A stretch of DNA of 64,000 bases from UBA10329 sp964500205. Its GTDB lineage: Bacteria; Bacteroidota; Bacteroidia; UBA10329. The stretch spans positions 62,001 to 126,000 of the forward strand of contig CAZCNS010000005.1 in NCBI GenBank assembly GCA_964500205.1, written 5' to 3'. The notes beneath the pieces are model-generated. The model did not search any database, had not been told where the DNA came from, and saw nothing but the letters and a program-made list of their open reading frames with translations. The position numbers and the translations under genes were made by a program. This document shows positions 7,445 to 17,793 of the stretch, piece by piece (the first letter of the stretch is position 1; each line of letters opens with the position of its first letter).

Positions 7445-9976
7445 TCAGAACGAAAGTGATACCTGCGCCTGAATGGTACGTGGCTCGTTGACCTTGAGCG
7501 GTCTGAGCGCATACATCCGGTTGGCAAGGTTGCGCACGATGAGCGCCAGACGGATGTTCTCATGCAGGTCGAAAGAAGCGCGGATATCGAAAACATGGTC
7601 TCCGCTGCTGTTCTCCCTTCGGAAGTTGGCTGCGCCCCAGCTCTCCTGACCGATGAGCGGCAGCAGGTTGCGGTCAAACTGATAGAACGCCAAGTCCACA
7701 CTGCGCATGTAGCTGTAGTAGCGGTATGTACCGGCTATCGCCAAGCGATACTTCTTCTTGATGGTGAACACCAGTTCCACGTCCACATTGGCAAGGTGCT
7801 CGAAACGATACTTCAGCACCGGGTCGGCCAAGTAGGCGGCCGTGTCCTCCGCGGTCGGGATAGGATAATCCGCATCACTCAGACTACCGTAGAGGAGGGA
7901 TGTGGAGTTCATCTGATTGACCTCCTTGCCGTTATTGTCGGTCACATAACCCTCCAACGGATCGATCGCGTGAGGCTGGGCGTAGGTGTAACCGAGAAGC
8001 ACGTTCAATCCGAGCCATGGGGTGAGGTTTCCTCCACCGGTGAAAGACACGTCAAATCCGCGCACCCTGGCACCACCTGTGTTCTGAGACTGGAAGGCGA
8101 GCCCGAAGAATCCGTTGGTGGGTTCTCCGAAAATGCCCGCGTTGAACTCCACAAAGTCCGTGTACTCCTGCCAGAAGGCCGCAAAGTCAAGGTAACCTGC
8201 AAACTTGCCGATCTTGATCCCCTGCATCAGACCGACCTCCGTGGCCCAGCTCTTCTCGGCTCTCAGGTCCGGATTGGCCACGATGGGCACACCTCCGATG
8301 GTGGTGTTGATGTACCGCTCTGCAATGGTAGGGAAACGGAAGCCCTGACCGAATGACGCACGCAGGTAACCTTCCTTCCACAGCATGGAACTTGCACCCA
8401 CCCTGAACACCGGGGCCAGTTCACTCTCACGGTCATTCACCCTGAAATACTCCAAACGCACACCTCCGTTAAGGTTCAGCCTGTTCCAGAATTTCTTGTC
8501 CAACTGGAGATAACCTGCCACGTTCAGAGCAGTGCTGATTCCATCTCCGGCCTCGTTGGCAGAATATAGGTTCGCTTCTCCGTATGTGTACTGGCCCATG
8601 GTACCTGTTGTGAGCGTGAAATCTTTGATCACAGCGAAACGCTTGGCATACTGGTACTCACCGAAGCCCACGTAGTTAAGGTTGGCCTGATTGTTATCGT
8701 TGCCGTTGTTCTGATAGAACATCCGACCGCGAAGTGTATGCCGCGAACCTTTCTCCCCAGAGTAGGTGATAAACGGATCGATGTTGTAGGTGGTCTGAAT
8801 GGTGCGGGTGATGGCCCCTCCCATTGGTCTGTATAGCCCTGTGGTACCATTAAGCCAAATGTTAGAACCTGCGCTTCGGCTGTACATGAAGTTGAAATTC
8901 ACGCCATAGTTAAGACCGCTGTGCTTCTTCGACCTCCTGCGCAAGTTCATGTTCACGCGCATACGATTGTTGAATTCCTTGCGCGGGTCGTTGAAAGTGG
9001 TGTCGATCACATTGCCGTCAGGGTCACGATTGATGGAGGTCACCTTCGGAAAACCACCGATCAGAGTGTCTGAAGGTTCGTAACCTATGTAGCCGTTGTC
9101 GAAGAGGAAGTTACCGCCCACGACAATGTCCCATTGACCGGCTTTTCTTGAATGGAAGAAGTTGAAGCCATGAAAAATCGGCAGATTGGCCGGCTCATAC
9201 CACTCGGATTCCTCCTGTGCCGGGCGGTCGTACATTCCGGATATCAGGTTGATCTTCGTCTGGGGCTTGTCTCTCGGGTATGCTGTGCGGATGTTGATGG
9301 CGCCATTGAGTGCAGCCGAGCCATACAATACTGACGAGGCGCCTTTAATGACCTCGATCTGCTCAAGGTTTTCCACCGGAAGAAATCCCCAGCTCGGGCG
9401 ACCCGCGTCTCCACTCAGAATAGGAAGGTCATCGACCAGCACCATGACACGGGCACCGGCCCCGAAGCTGTAGCCGCTACCTCCACGCATCTGGGGTTCG
9501 CTGTCAACGATCGTGAGGCCAGGGGTCTGCTCCAAGGACTCATCGACCGATGTCGAGCCTCGGCTCTGCACTATCTCGGGCTTGATGACCGTAACCGACA
9601 CCGTGAGGTCTTCCACCCTCTGCTCAAACTTACCTGCCGAGACGATCACCATGTCCAGCTGCTCGGATTCCATCTCCATCTGCACGGTGATCTCGGTGGT
9701 CGCACCACTGTTGATGGTCACGGGGACCGTCTTGGGCGCATATCCGATGGATGTCACCACCACATTCTGCTTGCCAGCGGGCAGTACGATCTGAAAATTG
9801 CCGTCAAAATCGGTGGCGGTCCCTCGGCTCTTGTCTTTTTCCAAGACCACGTTTGCACCGATGATGGTCTCACCAGAGGACTTGTCCTTGACCACTCCCT
9901 TGAGTGTGCCAGTGTCCTGTGCCAAGACCATTGTTGCGAACAGCATGGAGAAAGCTGCGGTAATCGTCTTTTTCAT
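7445..9976 (-). CDS. TonB-dependent receptor
   Basis: 843 residues. Signal peptide (MKKTITAAFSMLFATMVLAQ), carboxypeptidase-regulatory-like domain (about 22-105, GTLKGVVKDKSSGETIIGAN and DFDGNF), plug domain (about 115-230, MRGGSGYSFGAGARVMVLVD and IEVIKGASSVLYGSAALNG), then a beta-barrel ending in aromatic-terminal SLSF. It should import a ligand across the outer membrane with TonB energy; the ligand is unknown and there is no SusD-like partner. The plug closely resembles that of the receptor at 50949-53231, so the two look paralogous. The start at 9976 was chosen for the signal peptide; it diverges from dprA. Confidence 0.9.
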   Translation of the reverse strand: MKKTITAAFSMLFATMVLAQDTGTLKGVVKDKSSGETIIGANVVLEKDKSRGTATDFDGNFQIVLPAGKQNVVVTSIGYAPKTVPVTINSGATTEITVQMEMESEQLDMVIVSAGKFEQRVEDLTVSVTVIKPEIVQSRGSTSVDESLEQTPGLTIVDSEPQMRGGSGYSFGAGARVMVLVDDLPILSGDAGRPSWGFLPVENLEQIEVIKGASSVLYGSAALNGAINIRTAYPRDKPQTKINLISGMYDRPAQEESEWYEPANLPIFHGFNFFHSRKAGQWDIVVGGNFLFDNGYIGYEPSDTLIGGFPKVTSINRDPDGNVIDTTFNDPRKEFNNRMRVNMNLRRRSKKHSGLNYGVNFNFMYSRSAGSNIWLNGTTGLYRPMGGAITRTIQTTYNIDPFITYSGEKGSRHTLRGRMFYQNNGNDNNQANLNYVGFGEYQYAKRFAVIKDFTLTTGTMGQYTYGEANLYSANEAGDGISTALNVAGYLQLDKKFWNRLNLNGGVRLEYFRVNDRESELAPVFRVGASSMLWKEGYLRASFGQGFRFPTIAERYINTTIGGVPIVANPDLRAEKSWATEVGLMQGIKIGKFAGYLDFAAFWQEYTDFVEFNAGIFGEPTNGFFGLAFQSQNTGGARVRGFDVSFTGGGNLTPWLGLNVLLGYTYAQPHAIDPLEGYVTDNNGKEVNQMNSTSLLYGSLSDADYPIPTAEDTAAYLADPVLKYRFEHLANVDVELVFTIKKKYRLAIAGTYRYYSYMRSVDLAFYQFDRNLLPLIGQESWGAANFRRENSSGDHVFDIRASFDLHENIRLALIVRNLANRMYALRPLKVNEPRTIQAQVSLSF

Positions 9977-10023
9977 TTGGTTTGCGGTTGGTTTTTTCCA
10001 GTTACAGTTGCCCGAAGAGCGGG

Positions 10024-10031
10024 CGAATATA
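10024..10031 (-). promoter_or_regulatory. -7 promoter element (TATATTCG) of TonB receptor gene
   Basis: TAnnTTCG on the minus strand, 48 nt upstream of the receptor start, in the short divergent region shared with dprA. Confidence 0.45.
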
Positions 10032-10043
10032 TCAATAATAGGT

Positions 10044-11150
10044 ATGGAGCAAGGTCTGTCACGCACGCTTAACATAATGGCCCTCGCAAAGGTGCCGGGC
10101 GTGGGACCCGTTGTCGCCAAGAAACTGATCGCCTACTGCGGTGGTGCCGAGCAAGTTTTCCTCAAGGGGTCTGCATTCTTCGAGCGCATTCCGGGCATCG
10201 GAAAGGTTATAGCCAAAGCCGTGGCCGACAACCGACCCTTGGAGGCCGCCAAACAGGAGTTCGACCTCTGTGCCCGTCATGGCGTGCGGGTCATCACCTT
10301 CTTGGACAAGGCATTTCCGCAGCGCCTCAACCATTGTGCCGATGCCCCTTTGCTGTTGTTCGTCAAAGGAGAGGGAGATCTTAACGCACAGCGTATGATC
10401 AGTGTGGTGGGCACCCGCAACGCCACCGCACATGGCCGAGAGACCACAGAGCAGCTGATAGATGAGCTGGCACCGCTGGGTGTCACCATTGTCAGTGGAC
10501 TTGCCTACGGTATAGACATCACCGCGCACAAGGCCGCCCTGAAGCAGGGACTCCCCACCATCGCCTGTCTGGCACATGGGCTGGACAAGGTCTATCCGCC
10601 AGTACACGCATCCACAGCAAAGGAGATGCTGGCCGATGGTGCGCTCATATCCGAGTATCCATTGGGCACCAAACCCGACCGTGAGAATTTCCCGACCCGC
10701 AACCGCATCGTGGCAGGGATGACCGATGCCACACTGGTGGTTGAAGCCGGGATAAAGGGCGGGGCACTCATCACCGCACAGCTCGCCAGCGACTACGACC
10801 GCGATGTATTCGCCATTCCGGGAAGGACAACAGACATACACTCCGCTGGGTGCAACCGCCTGATCAAAGAGCACAAAGCGGCACTCGTGACCTGTGCAGC
10901 AGACATCATCACCGCACTCAACTGGGACCTGCCTTATAAGAAGTCTCCATCCAAACAGCAACGTCTGCTCATCGACCTCACCCCCGAGCAGGAAGTGCTG
11001 GTCAATGCGCTTCGTGAGTCATCTCTGAGTGTGGATATCCTTGCCGCGCGCTCCAAGATGCCCATGAGCAGGGTATCAGCGTTGCTGCTCGAAATGGAAT
11101 TCGATGGCATCGTGCGCAACATGCCGGGCAAGGTCTATGAGCTGGTGTGA
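10044..11150 (+). CDS. dprA: DNA-processing protein DprA
   Basis: 368 residues. An N-terminal helix-hairpin-helix region (KVPGVGPVVAKKLI, then IPGIGKVIAKAV) precedes the DprA Rossmann domain with ISVVGTRNAT, VSGLAYGIDITAHKAAL, GALISEYPLGTKP, FPTRNRIVAG and ALITAQLASDYDRDVFAIPG. A C-terminal winged-helix-like domain follows (about 305-368). DprA protects incoming single-stranded DNA and loads RecA in natural transformation. The ATG at 10044 matches the normal N-terminus. No other competence gene is in the window. Confidence 0.93.
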   Translation: MEQGLSRTLNIMALAKVPGVGPVVAKKLIAYCGGAEQVFLKGSAFFERIPGIGKVIAKAVADNRPLEAAKQEFDLCARHGVRVITFLDKAFPQRLNHCADAPLLLFVKGEGDLNAQRMISVVGTRNATAHGRETTEQLIDELAPLGVTIVSGLAYGIDITAHKAALKQGLPTIACLAHGLDKVYPPVHASTAKEMLADGALISEYPLGTKPDRENFPTRNRIVAGMTDATLVVEAGIKGGALITAQLASDYDRDVFAIPGRTTDIHSAGCNRLIKEHKAALVTCAADIITALNWDLPYKKSPSKQQRLLIDLTPEQEVLVNALRESSLSVDILAARSKMPMSRVSALLLEMEFDGIVRNMPGKVYELV

Positions 11151-11171
11151 AAGGCACATGGAGGGAAAAGC

Positions 11172-11179
11172 TACATTTA
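11172..11179 (+). promoter_or_regulatory. Possible -7 element (TACATTTA)
   Basis: One mismatch to TAnnTTTG, 13 nt before the start of the gene at 11193. Confidence 0.3.
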
Positions 11180-11192
11180 CCATCGTATCCGA

Positions 11193-11702
11193 ATGAGTGC
11201 CGTCTCCGAGATAAGTGTTCGCCCCCGCTTCAAGAAGCGATGCGCCTGCGTGCCTGACGATGTGGAGAAGCACATACAGGAGCGGCTCACCGCATCCGAC
11301 AGCCCGGTGACCGGTCATTTCGTGGAAGGCTACATCGTGCTGAAGATCCCTGCCGCCAATCGTCATTTCTGGTCGCCCCAGCTCAGTGTCTCCTTCGAGA
11401 AGGATGAGGATGAGAGCACCATAATCCGCGGGCTCTATGGGCCAGACCCGGCCATCTGGGCGTTCTTTTTCTATGGAAGAGCCATCGTGGGCATCATCGC
11501 TATGATGGTGGCCATCGCAGGTTTCTCCGAATGGTGGCTGCATGATGACCTCACTTATTTCCTGCTGCTTCCTGTATGTTTTCTGGCAGCGACAGCCCTT
11601 TGGGCCATCGCCCGCTTCGGGCGTACACTCGGAGAGGAGCAGACCCTCGTGCTGCACCAGTTCTTCGAGGAGGCAGTAGGGGCGCACGTGGTACTCGAAT
11701 AA
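11193..11702 (+). CDS. Unrecognised two-helix membrane protein
   Basis: 169 residues, no family recognised. A soluble N-terminal half (1 to about 90) contains a CAC sequence near residue 18 and beta-rich stretches (HFVEGYIVLKI, SPQLSVSFE). Two hydrophobic helices follow at about 92-112 (FFFYGRAIVGIIAMMVAIAG) and 118-138 (DLTYFLLLPVCFLAATALWA), then a short amphipathic tail. It probably sits in the inner membrane. It lies between dprA and lysS in the same direction and may share transcripts with them. Confidence 0.7.
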   Translation: MSAVSEISVRPRFKKRCACVPDDVEKHIQERLTASDSPVTGHFVEGYIVLKIPAANRHFWSPQLSVSFEKDEDESTIIRGLYGPDPAIWAFFFYGRAIVGIIAMMVAIAGFSEWWLHDDLTYFLLLPVCFLAATALWAIARFGRTLGEEQTLVLHQFFEEAVGAHVVLE

Positions 11703-11731
11703 GCGCGGCCCATGCCCTTCGCACGGGGTTT

Positions 11732-11739
11732 ATCTTTGC
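11732..11739 (+). promoter_or_regulatory. -7 promoter element (TATCTTTG) of lysS
   Basis: Exact TAnnTTTG match, 20 nt upstream of the lysS ATG. It supports the start at 11760 over an in-frame ATG at 11712, which lies upstream of the promoter. Confidence 0.6.
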
Positions 11740-11759
11740 CGCCCTTATTCCCCGAAAAA

Positions 11760-13472
11760 ATGCTACAAGAACTGAGTGAACAGGAACTGGAGAGGCGCAA
11801 GGCGCTGCAAGATCTCATCGATCTCGGCATAGACCCCTTCCCGGCTGCCGAGTACACGGTGACGCACACGGCCGAGGGCATCAGGTCCTCATTTTCCGAA
11901 GGCGCAGAGATGAAGAATGTGAGCCTCGCGGGCCGCGTGATGAGCAAGCGCATCATGGGCAAGGCATCGTTCGCGGAATTGCAGGACAGCACGGGCCGCA
12001 TCCAGATCTATTTCAACCGTGACGAGATATGCCCAGGTGACGACAAGACGCTGTACAACGAGGTTTTCAAGAAGCACATCGACCGTGGCGATTTCATCGG
12101 TGTGAAAGGGTTCGTGTTCAAGACTCAGGTGGGCGAGACGAGCGTGCATGTGCAGGAGTTCACCTTCCTTGCGAAAAGCCTTCGCCCGCTGCCGGCCGTC
12201 AAGACCGATGCCGAGGGCGTGGTGCATGATGCCGTGAGCGATGCCGAGTTCAAGTACCGCCAGCGCTATGTGGACCTGACCGTGAACCCCGGCACCCGCG
12301 ATGTCTTCGTGAAGCGGACGAAGCTCTTCAACTCCTTCCGCGAGTACTTCAACAGCCACGGCTATCTGGAGGTCGAGACACCCATTTTGCAGCCTATCCC
12401 GGGCGGGGCAGCGGCACGGCCGTTCATCACGCACCACAACGCGCTGGACATCCCACTCTACATGCGCATCGCGAATGAACTTTACCTCAAAAGGCTCATT
12501 GTAGGCGGGTTTGACGGGGTCTATGAGTTCTCGAAGAATTTCCGCAACGAGGGCATGGACCGCACCCACAACCCTGAGTTCACCGCCATGGAGATCTACG
12601 TGGCCTACAAGGATTATGAGTGGATGATGCGTTTCACCGAGCAGTTGCTGGAGAAGGCTTGCATCGACCTCAACGGCACTTCACAGGTGAAGTATGGCGG
12701 GCACGACATCGACTTCACGGCCCCGTACCCGCGTGTCACCATGTTCGAGGCCATCGAGACGCACACGGGCATCGACATCAGCAAGATGGACGAGGCCGCA
12801 CTGCGCGAGGTCTGCAAAAGCCTCGGCATCGAAGTGGACGCCAGCATGGGCAAGGGCAAGCTGATCGATGAGATTTTCGGGGAGAAATGCGAGAAGCATT
12901 ATGTGCAGCCCACGTTCATCACTGACTATCCTGTGGAGATGTCGCCCCTGTGCAAGAAGCACCGCAGCAAGGAGGGGCTGGTGGAGCGGTTCGAGCTGTT
13001 CTGCGCGGGCAAGGAGATCGCCAATGCCTACAGCGAGCTGAACGACCCCATCGACCAGCGCGAGCGTTTCGAGCATCAGGTTGCCTTGGCCGACCGCGGT
13101 GACGATGAGGCCATGATGATCGATCAGGACTTTCTCCGCGCCCTCGAATACGGCATGCCGCCCACATCGGGCCTCGGCATCGGGATGGACCGCCTCGCCA
13201 TGCTGCTCACCGACCGCCACGCCATTCAGGACATCCTGTTCTTCCCGCAGATGCGCCCCGAGAAGCGCACGGAGAGGAAGGCCGAACTGAGCGGCAACGA
13301 GAAGCTCATCTTCGACCTGCTCTCAGCGAACAGCCCCATGGACCTCAACGACCTTAAGTCACAGGCGGGCCTCAGCGGCAAGCAGTGGGACATCGCCATG
13401 AAGGCTCTTGGCAAGTCGGGCCTTACCAAGGTAACGAAGACGGAGGAAGGGTTGACGGTGGAGCTGGTGTGA
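11760..13472 (+). CDS. lysS: Lysyl-tRNA synthetase, class II, with C-terminal extension
   Basis: 570 residues. An N-terminal OB-fold anticodon-binding domain (about 40-160) is followed by the class II catalytic core: motif 2 around FRNEGMDRTHNPEFTAMEIY and motif 3 GLGIGMDRLAML. It charges tRNA-Lys in the cytoplasm. Most class II LysRS end soon after FFPQMRPEK; here about 65 more residues follow, forming a small winged-helix-like tail (LSGNEKLIFDLLSANSPMDL to VELV). Part of this tail is duplicated at 15060-15175 downstream. Promoter at 11732. Confidence 0.93.
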   Translation: MLQELSEQELERRKALQDLIDLGIDPFPAAEYTVTHTAEGIRSSFSEGAEMKNVSLAGRVMSKRIMGKASFAELQDSTGRIQIYFNRDEICPGDDKTLYNEVFKKHIDRGDFIGVKGFVFKTQVGETSVHVQEFTFLAKSLRPLPAVKTDAEGVVHDAVSDAEFKYRQRYVDLTVNPGTRDVFVKRTKLFNSFREYFNSHGYLEVETPILQPIPGGAAARPFITHHNALDIPLYMRIANELYLKRLIVGGFDGVYEFSKNFRNEGMDRTHNPEFTAMEIYVAYKDYEWMMRFTEQLLEKACIDLNGTSQVKYGGHDIDFTAPYPRVTMFEAIETHTGIDISKMDEAALREVCKSLGIEVDASMGKGKLIDEIFGEKCEKHYVQPTFITDYPVEMSPLCKKHRSKEGLVERFELFCAGKEIANAYSELNDPIDQRERFEHQVALADRGDDEAMMIDQDFLRALEYGMPPTSGLGIGMDRLAMLLTDRHAIQDILFFPQMRPEKRTERKAELSGNEKLIFDLLSANSPMDLNDLKSQAGLSGKQWDIAMKALGKSGLTKVTKTEEGLTVELV

Positions 13473-13491
13473 CCCCTCGTTTCCGATTCGT

Positions 13492-13499
13492 TACCTTTG
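13492..13499 (+). promoter_or_regulatory. -7 promoter element (TACCTTTG) of VapBC-like operon
   Basis: Exact TAnnTTTG match, 20 nt upstream of the antitoxin ATG and touching the palindrome at 13499-13517. Confidence 0.65.
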
Positions 13500-13517
13500 C
13501 ACACATAATATGTGTGC
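13499..13517. promoter_or_regulatory. Perfect 19-bp palindromic operator of VapBC-like operon
   Basis: GCACACATAATATGTGTGC is a perfect 9-bp inverted repeat around one base. It covers the expected transcription start, between the -7 element and the ATG at 13519. This is the normal position for a toxin-antitoxin autorepression site. Confidence 0.7.
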
Positions 13518-13518
13518 T

Positions 13519-13755
13519 ATGAGAAACGTCACCCTCAGCATTCCAGATGATCTGCTGTCGAAAAGCAGGGCGTATGCCGAACAGCACGGCACCACGCTGA
13601 ACCAGATGATCCGCGACCTGCTGAAACGCAACGTGACCGCCACGGAAGAATCGGTGGGGCAATCTCTCATCAATCATGCCGACAGGACGGCCGTGTCCAT
13701 GAAAGGCCACACTTGGAACAGAGAGGATGCGTACGAAAAGCAAGGTCTTCATTGA
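13519..13755 (+). CDS. Ribbon-helix-helix antitoxin (VapB-like)
   Basis: 78 residues. The N-terminus MRNVTLSIPDDLLSKSRAYA followed by NQMIRDLLKR is a ribbon-helix-helix DNA-binding fold; the C-terminal half (about 45-78) should bind the toxin. The ATG at 13519 is preferred to one at 13510, which lies inside the operator palindrome. It overlaps the PIN toxin gene by 29 nt. By family it neutralises the toxin and represses the operon. Confidence 0.85.
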   Translation: MRNVTLSIPDDLLSKSRAYAEQHGTTLNQMIRDLLKRNVTATEESVGQSLINHADRTAVSMKGHTWNREDAYEKQGLH

Positions 13756-14146
13756 CTCGAACTTCTTCATCTATCTGCTGAACAAGGATGAGGAAGCGAA
13801 ACGCAAGCAATGCGCAGAACTGCTGCTGAAGCTGGAAAAGACCTCCACCATTGTGATTTCAACTCAAGTGGTGAAAGAAGTGAGCGCGGTGATGCTGCGC
13901 AAGTTCAATTATCCTGCGAACGACCTCCAAGTGCTGCTCGCGCAGATGGAAAGGTTCGAGGTGGTGGAAACCCCCGTGAGCGTCATCCGCAATGGGATTG
14001 ACATCATGCAGTCGTATAAGCTCTCCTTCTGGGATGCGCTCATCTGCGCGGCTGCCGCCCATGCCAAATGCACGGCCATCATCACTGAGGATATGAACGA
14101 TGGACAGGTGATTCTTGGAATGAAGATTCGTAGTCCGTTCCACTGA
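13727..14146 (+). CDS. PIN-domain ribonuclease toxin (VapC-like)
   Basis: 139 residues, normal VapC size. All four acidic residues of the PIN active site can be placed: D10 (FIDSN), E51 (VVKEVS), D103 (FWDALI) and D122 (ITEDMN). VapC toxins are Mg-dependent RNases, usually cutting tRNA or rRNA; the target here is unknown. The stop codon overlaps the sequence GACGGAGGAAGG (14145-14156), also found in the lysS 3' end and its downstream duplicate. Confidence 0.88.
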   Translation: MRTKSKVFIDSNFFIYLLNKDEEAKRKQCAELLLKLEKTSTIVISTQVVKEVSAVMLRKFNYPANDLQVLLAQMERFEVVETPVSVIRNGIDIMQSYKLSFWDALICAAAAHAKCTAIITEDMNDGQVILGMKIRSPFH

Positions 14147-14289
14147 CGGAGGAAGGCACTCTTTCCCTCTATGCACCCCGTTCACAAACCCTACCACTCC
14201 GTACATGTACACCTGCTGGTCGTCCTATAGCGCCATGTGGCTGCCATTGGGGCAATGACCCGTGTGGTAGAAACAAATTAGATTTGGAC

Positions 14290-14847
14290 ATGAAAGGATT
14301 GACCGCAATACCATATCAGTTCTATCTGATTGCCCCCATCGTTGAGGTCAATCATAGGAACCTCAAACTCGTGCACCGTATTACTACCATCTGCTTGGGA
14401 GCTATATTGCTGACCTTCATTGCCCGATTCAGCAATAATGATCTAGTAATACAACTTGCATTGACTTTCATGGTCATCAGCATAGTTGCCAGTATCTGCG
14501 GCCATCTTTTCATTCGCACGTATAAGCAGATAGGAACCATCGAGTTATCCAAGAAAGGATGCACTCTCAACGTCAGTGGCTCCGAGACTCATTTTGAGTG
14601 GTCAAATGATAGCGACCTGAAAATCATATACAGACTGGGTATTGCAGGTCAGCGTAACATCGTCAACAATCAACTGGGCCATACCTACATAGAATACACA
14701 GAGAAGGGTGTTGATAGAAAAGCCTACTTCGTCTTTACGTTTGATGACATGGCTACGGCATTTCTCAATCTCGTATCCTATTTGAACGAGGAACACCCAG
14801 GTCTTAAACTGTTGAACATTATCGACAAGAACGAACAAAAACGATAG
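14290..14847 (+). CDS. Unrecognised membrane-anchored protein, AT-rich
   Basis: 185 residues, family unknown. Two hydrophobic helices at about 31-47 (ITTICLGAILLTFIA) and 54-74 (IQLALTFMVISIVASICG) are followed by a soluble domain with a PH-like strand pattern (TIELSKKGCTLNV, HTYIEYTEKGVD, YFVFTFDD). The coding sequence is visibly more AT-rich than its neighbours, suggesting transfer. It lies between VapBC and a broken antitoxin, inside the segment bounded by the two lysS 3' ends. TAGATTTG at 14279-14286 resembles a -7 element but would leave almost no leader. 14157-14278 shows no feature. Confidence 0.65.
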   Translation: MKGLTAIPYQFYLIAPIVEVNHRNLKLVHRITTICLGAILLTFIARFSNNDLVIQLALTFMVISIVASICGHLFIRTYKQIGTIELSKKGCTLNVSGSETHFEWSNDSDLKIIYRLGIAGQRNIVNNQLGHTYIEYTEKGVDRKAYFVFTFDDMATAFLNLVSYLNEEHPGLKLLNIIDKNEQKR

Positions 14848-14885
14848 GAGGTCACAAAACTGTCGGTTAACCCATACGTAGCAAT

Positions 14886-15059
14886 GTTTTCCAACATGAC
14901 GGCCGCATCATCGTGGTCAGGGATGCGCCTGCGGAGGTGTGCCAGCAGTGCGGTGAGGCATACTTCGATTCGAAAGTCACCTCCCGGCTCTATGAGCAGG
15001 TGATGCAGACGATGGACAGCGCAGCCGAGGTGGAGATCATTCATCTCAATGCTGCTTGA
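14886..15059 (+). pseudogene. Truncated YgiT-type zinc-finger antitoxin
   Basis: A 57-codon open piece without start codon reads GRIIVVRDAPAEVCQQCGEA, followed by YFDSKVT, and ends HLNAA. This is the second half of a YgiT/MqsA N-terminal zinc-finger protein, keeping only the second Cys pair (CQQC). The first pair is missing, and a stop codon (TAA, 14868-14870) lies just upstream. No matching toxin is present. The stop codon touches the lysS remnant. Confidence 0.6.
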
Positions 15060-15175
15060 GTCAGACGGGCCTCAGCGGCAAGCAGTGGGACATCGCCTTG
15101 AAGGCGTTGGGAAAACTCGGCCTGACCAAGGTGACGAAGACGGAGGAAGGGCTGAAGGTGGAGGTGGTTGGGTGA
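15060..15175 (+). pseudogene. Second copy of the lysS 3' end (remnant)
   Basis: This stretch encodes QTGLSGKQWDIALKALGKLG, continues LTKVTKTEEGLKVEVVG and stops. It matches the last 37 or so codons of lysS (QAGLSGKQWDIAMKALGKSG...) with mostly silent differences. It has no start and no 5' part. It is best read as the displaced end of an older or foreign lysS copy, marking the right border of the accessory island 13473-15059. Confidence 0.8.
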
Positions 15176-15207
15176 ACCGATAGCACACCCGTGTCCAAAC
15201 CATCGGC

Positions 15208-17655
<2,448 letters not shown>

Positions 17656-17793
17656 GCTCTCGTTTTTCTCCTTGCCCTTTACGGACTGTAAAAATAACAG
17701 GCGGAACACCCCGAATGAGGGTGTCTGCTTGGTGTTCGTCATCTTTCAACCAACGTGCCACGCACCGATGCCTGACAGCATTGCGCCAAAAGG

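Noticed and set aside
9798..10043. Extension of DprA to 9798
   Set aside because: It overlaps the TonB receptor gene antisense; DprA homology starts after 10044.
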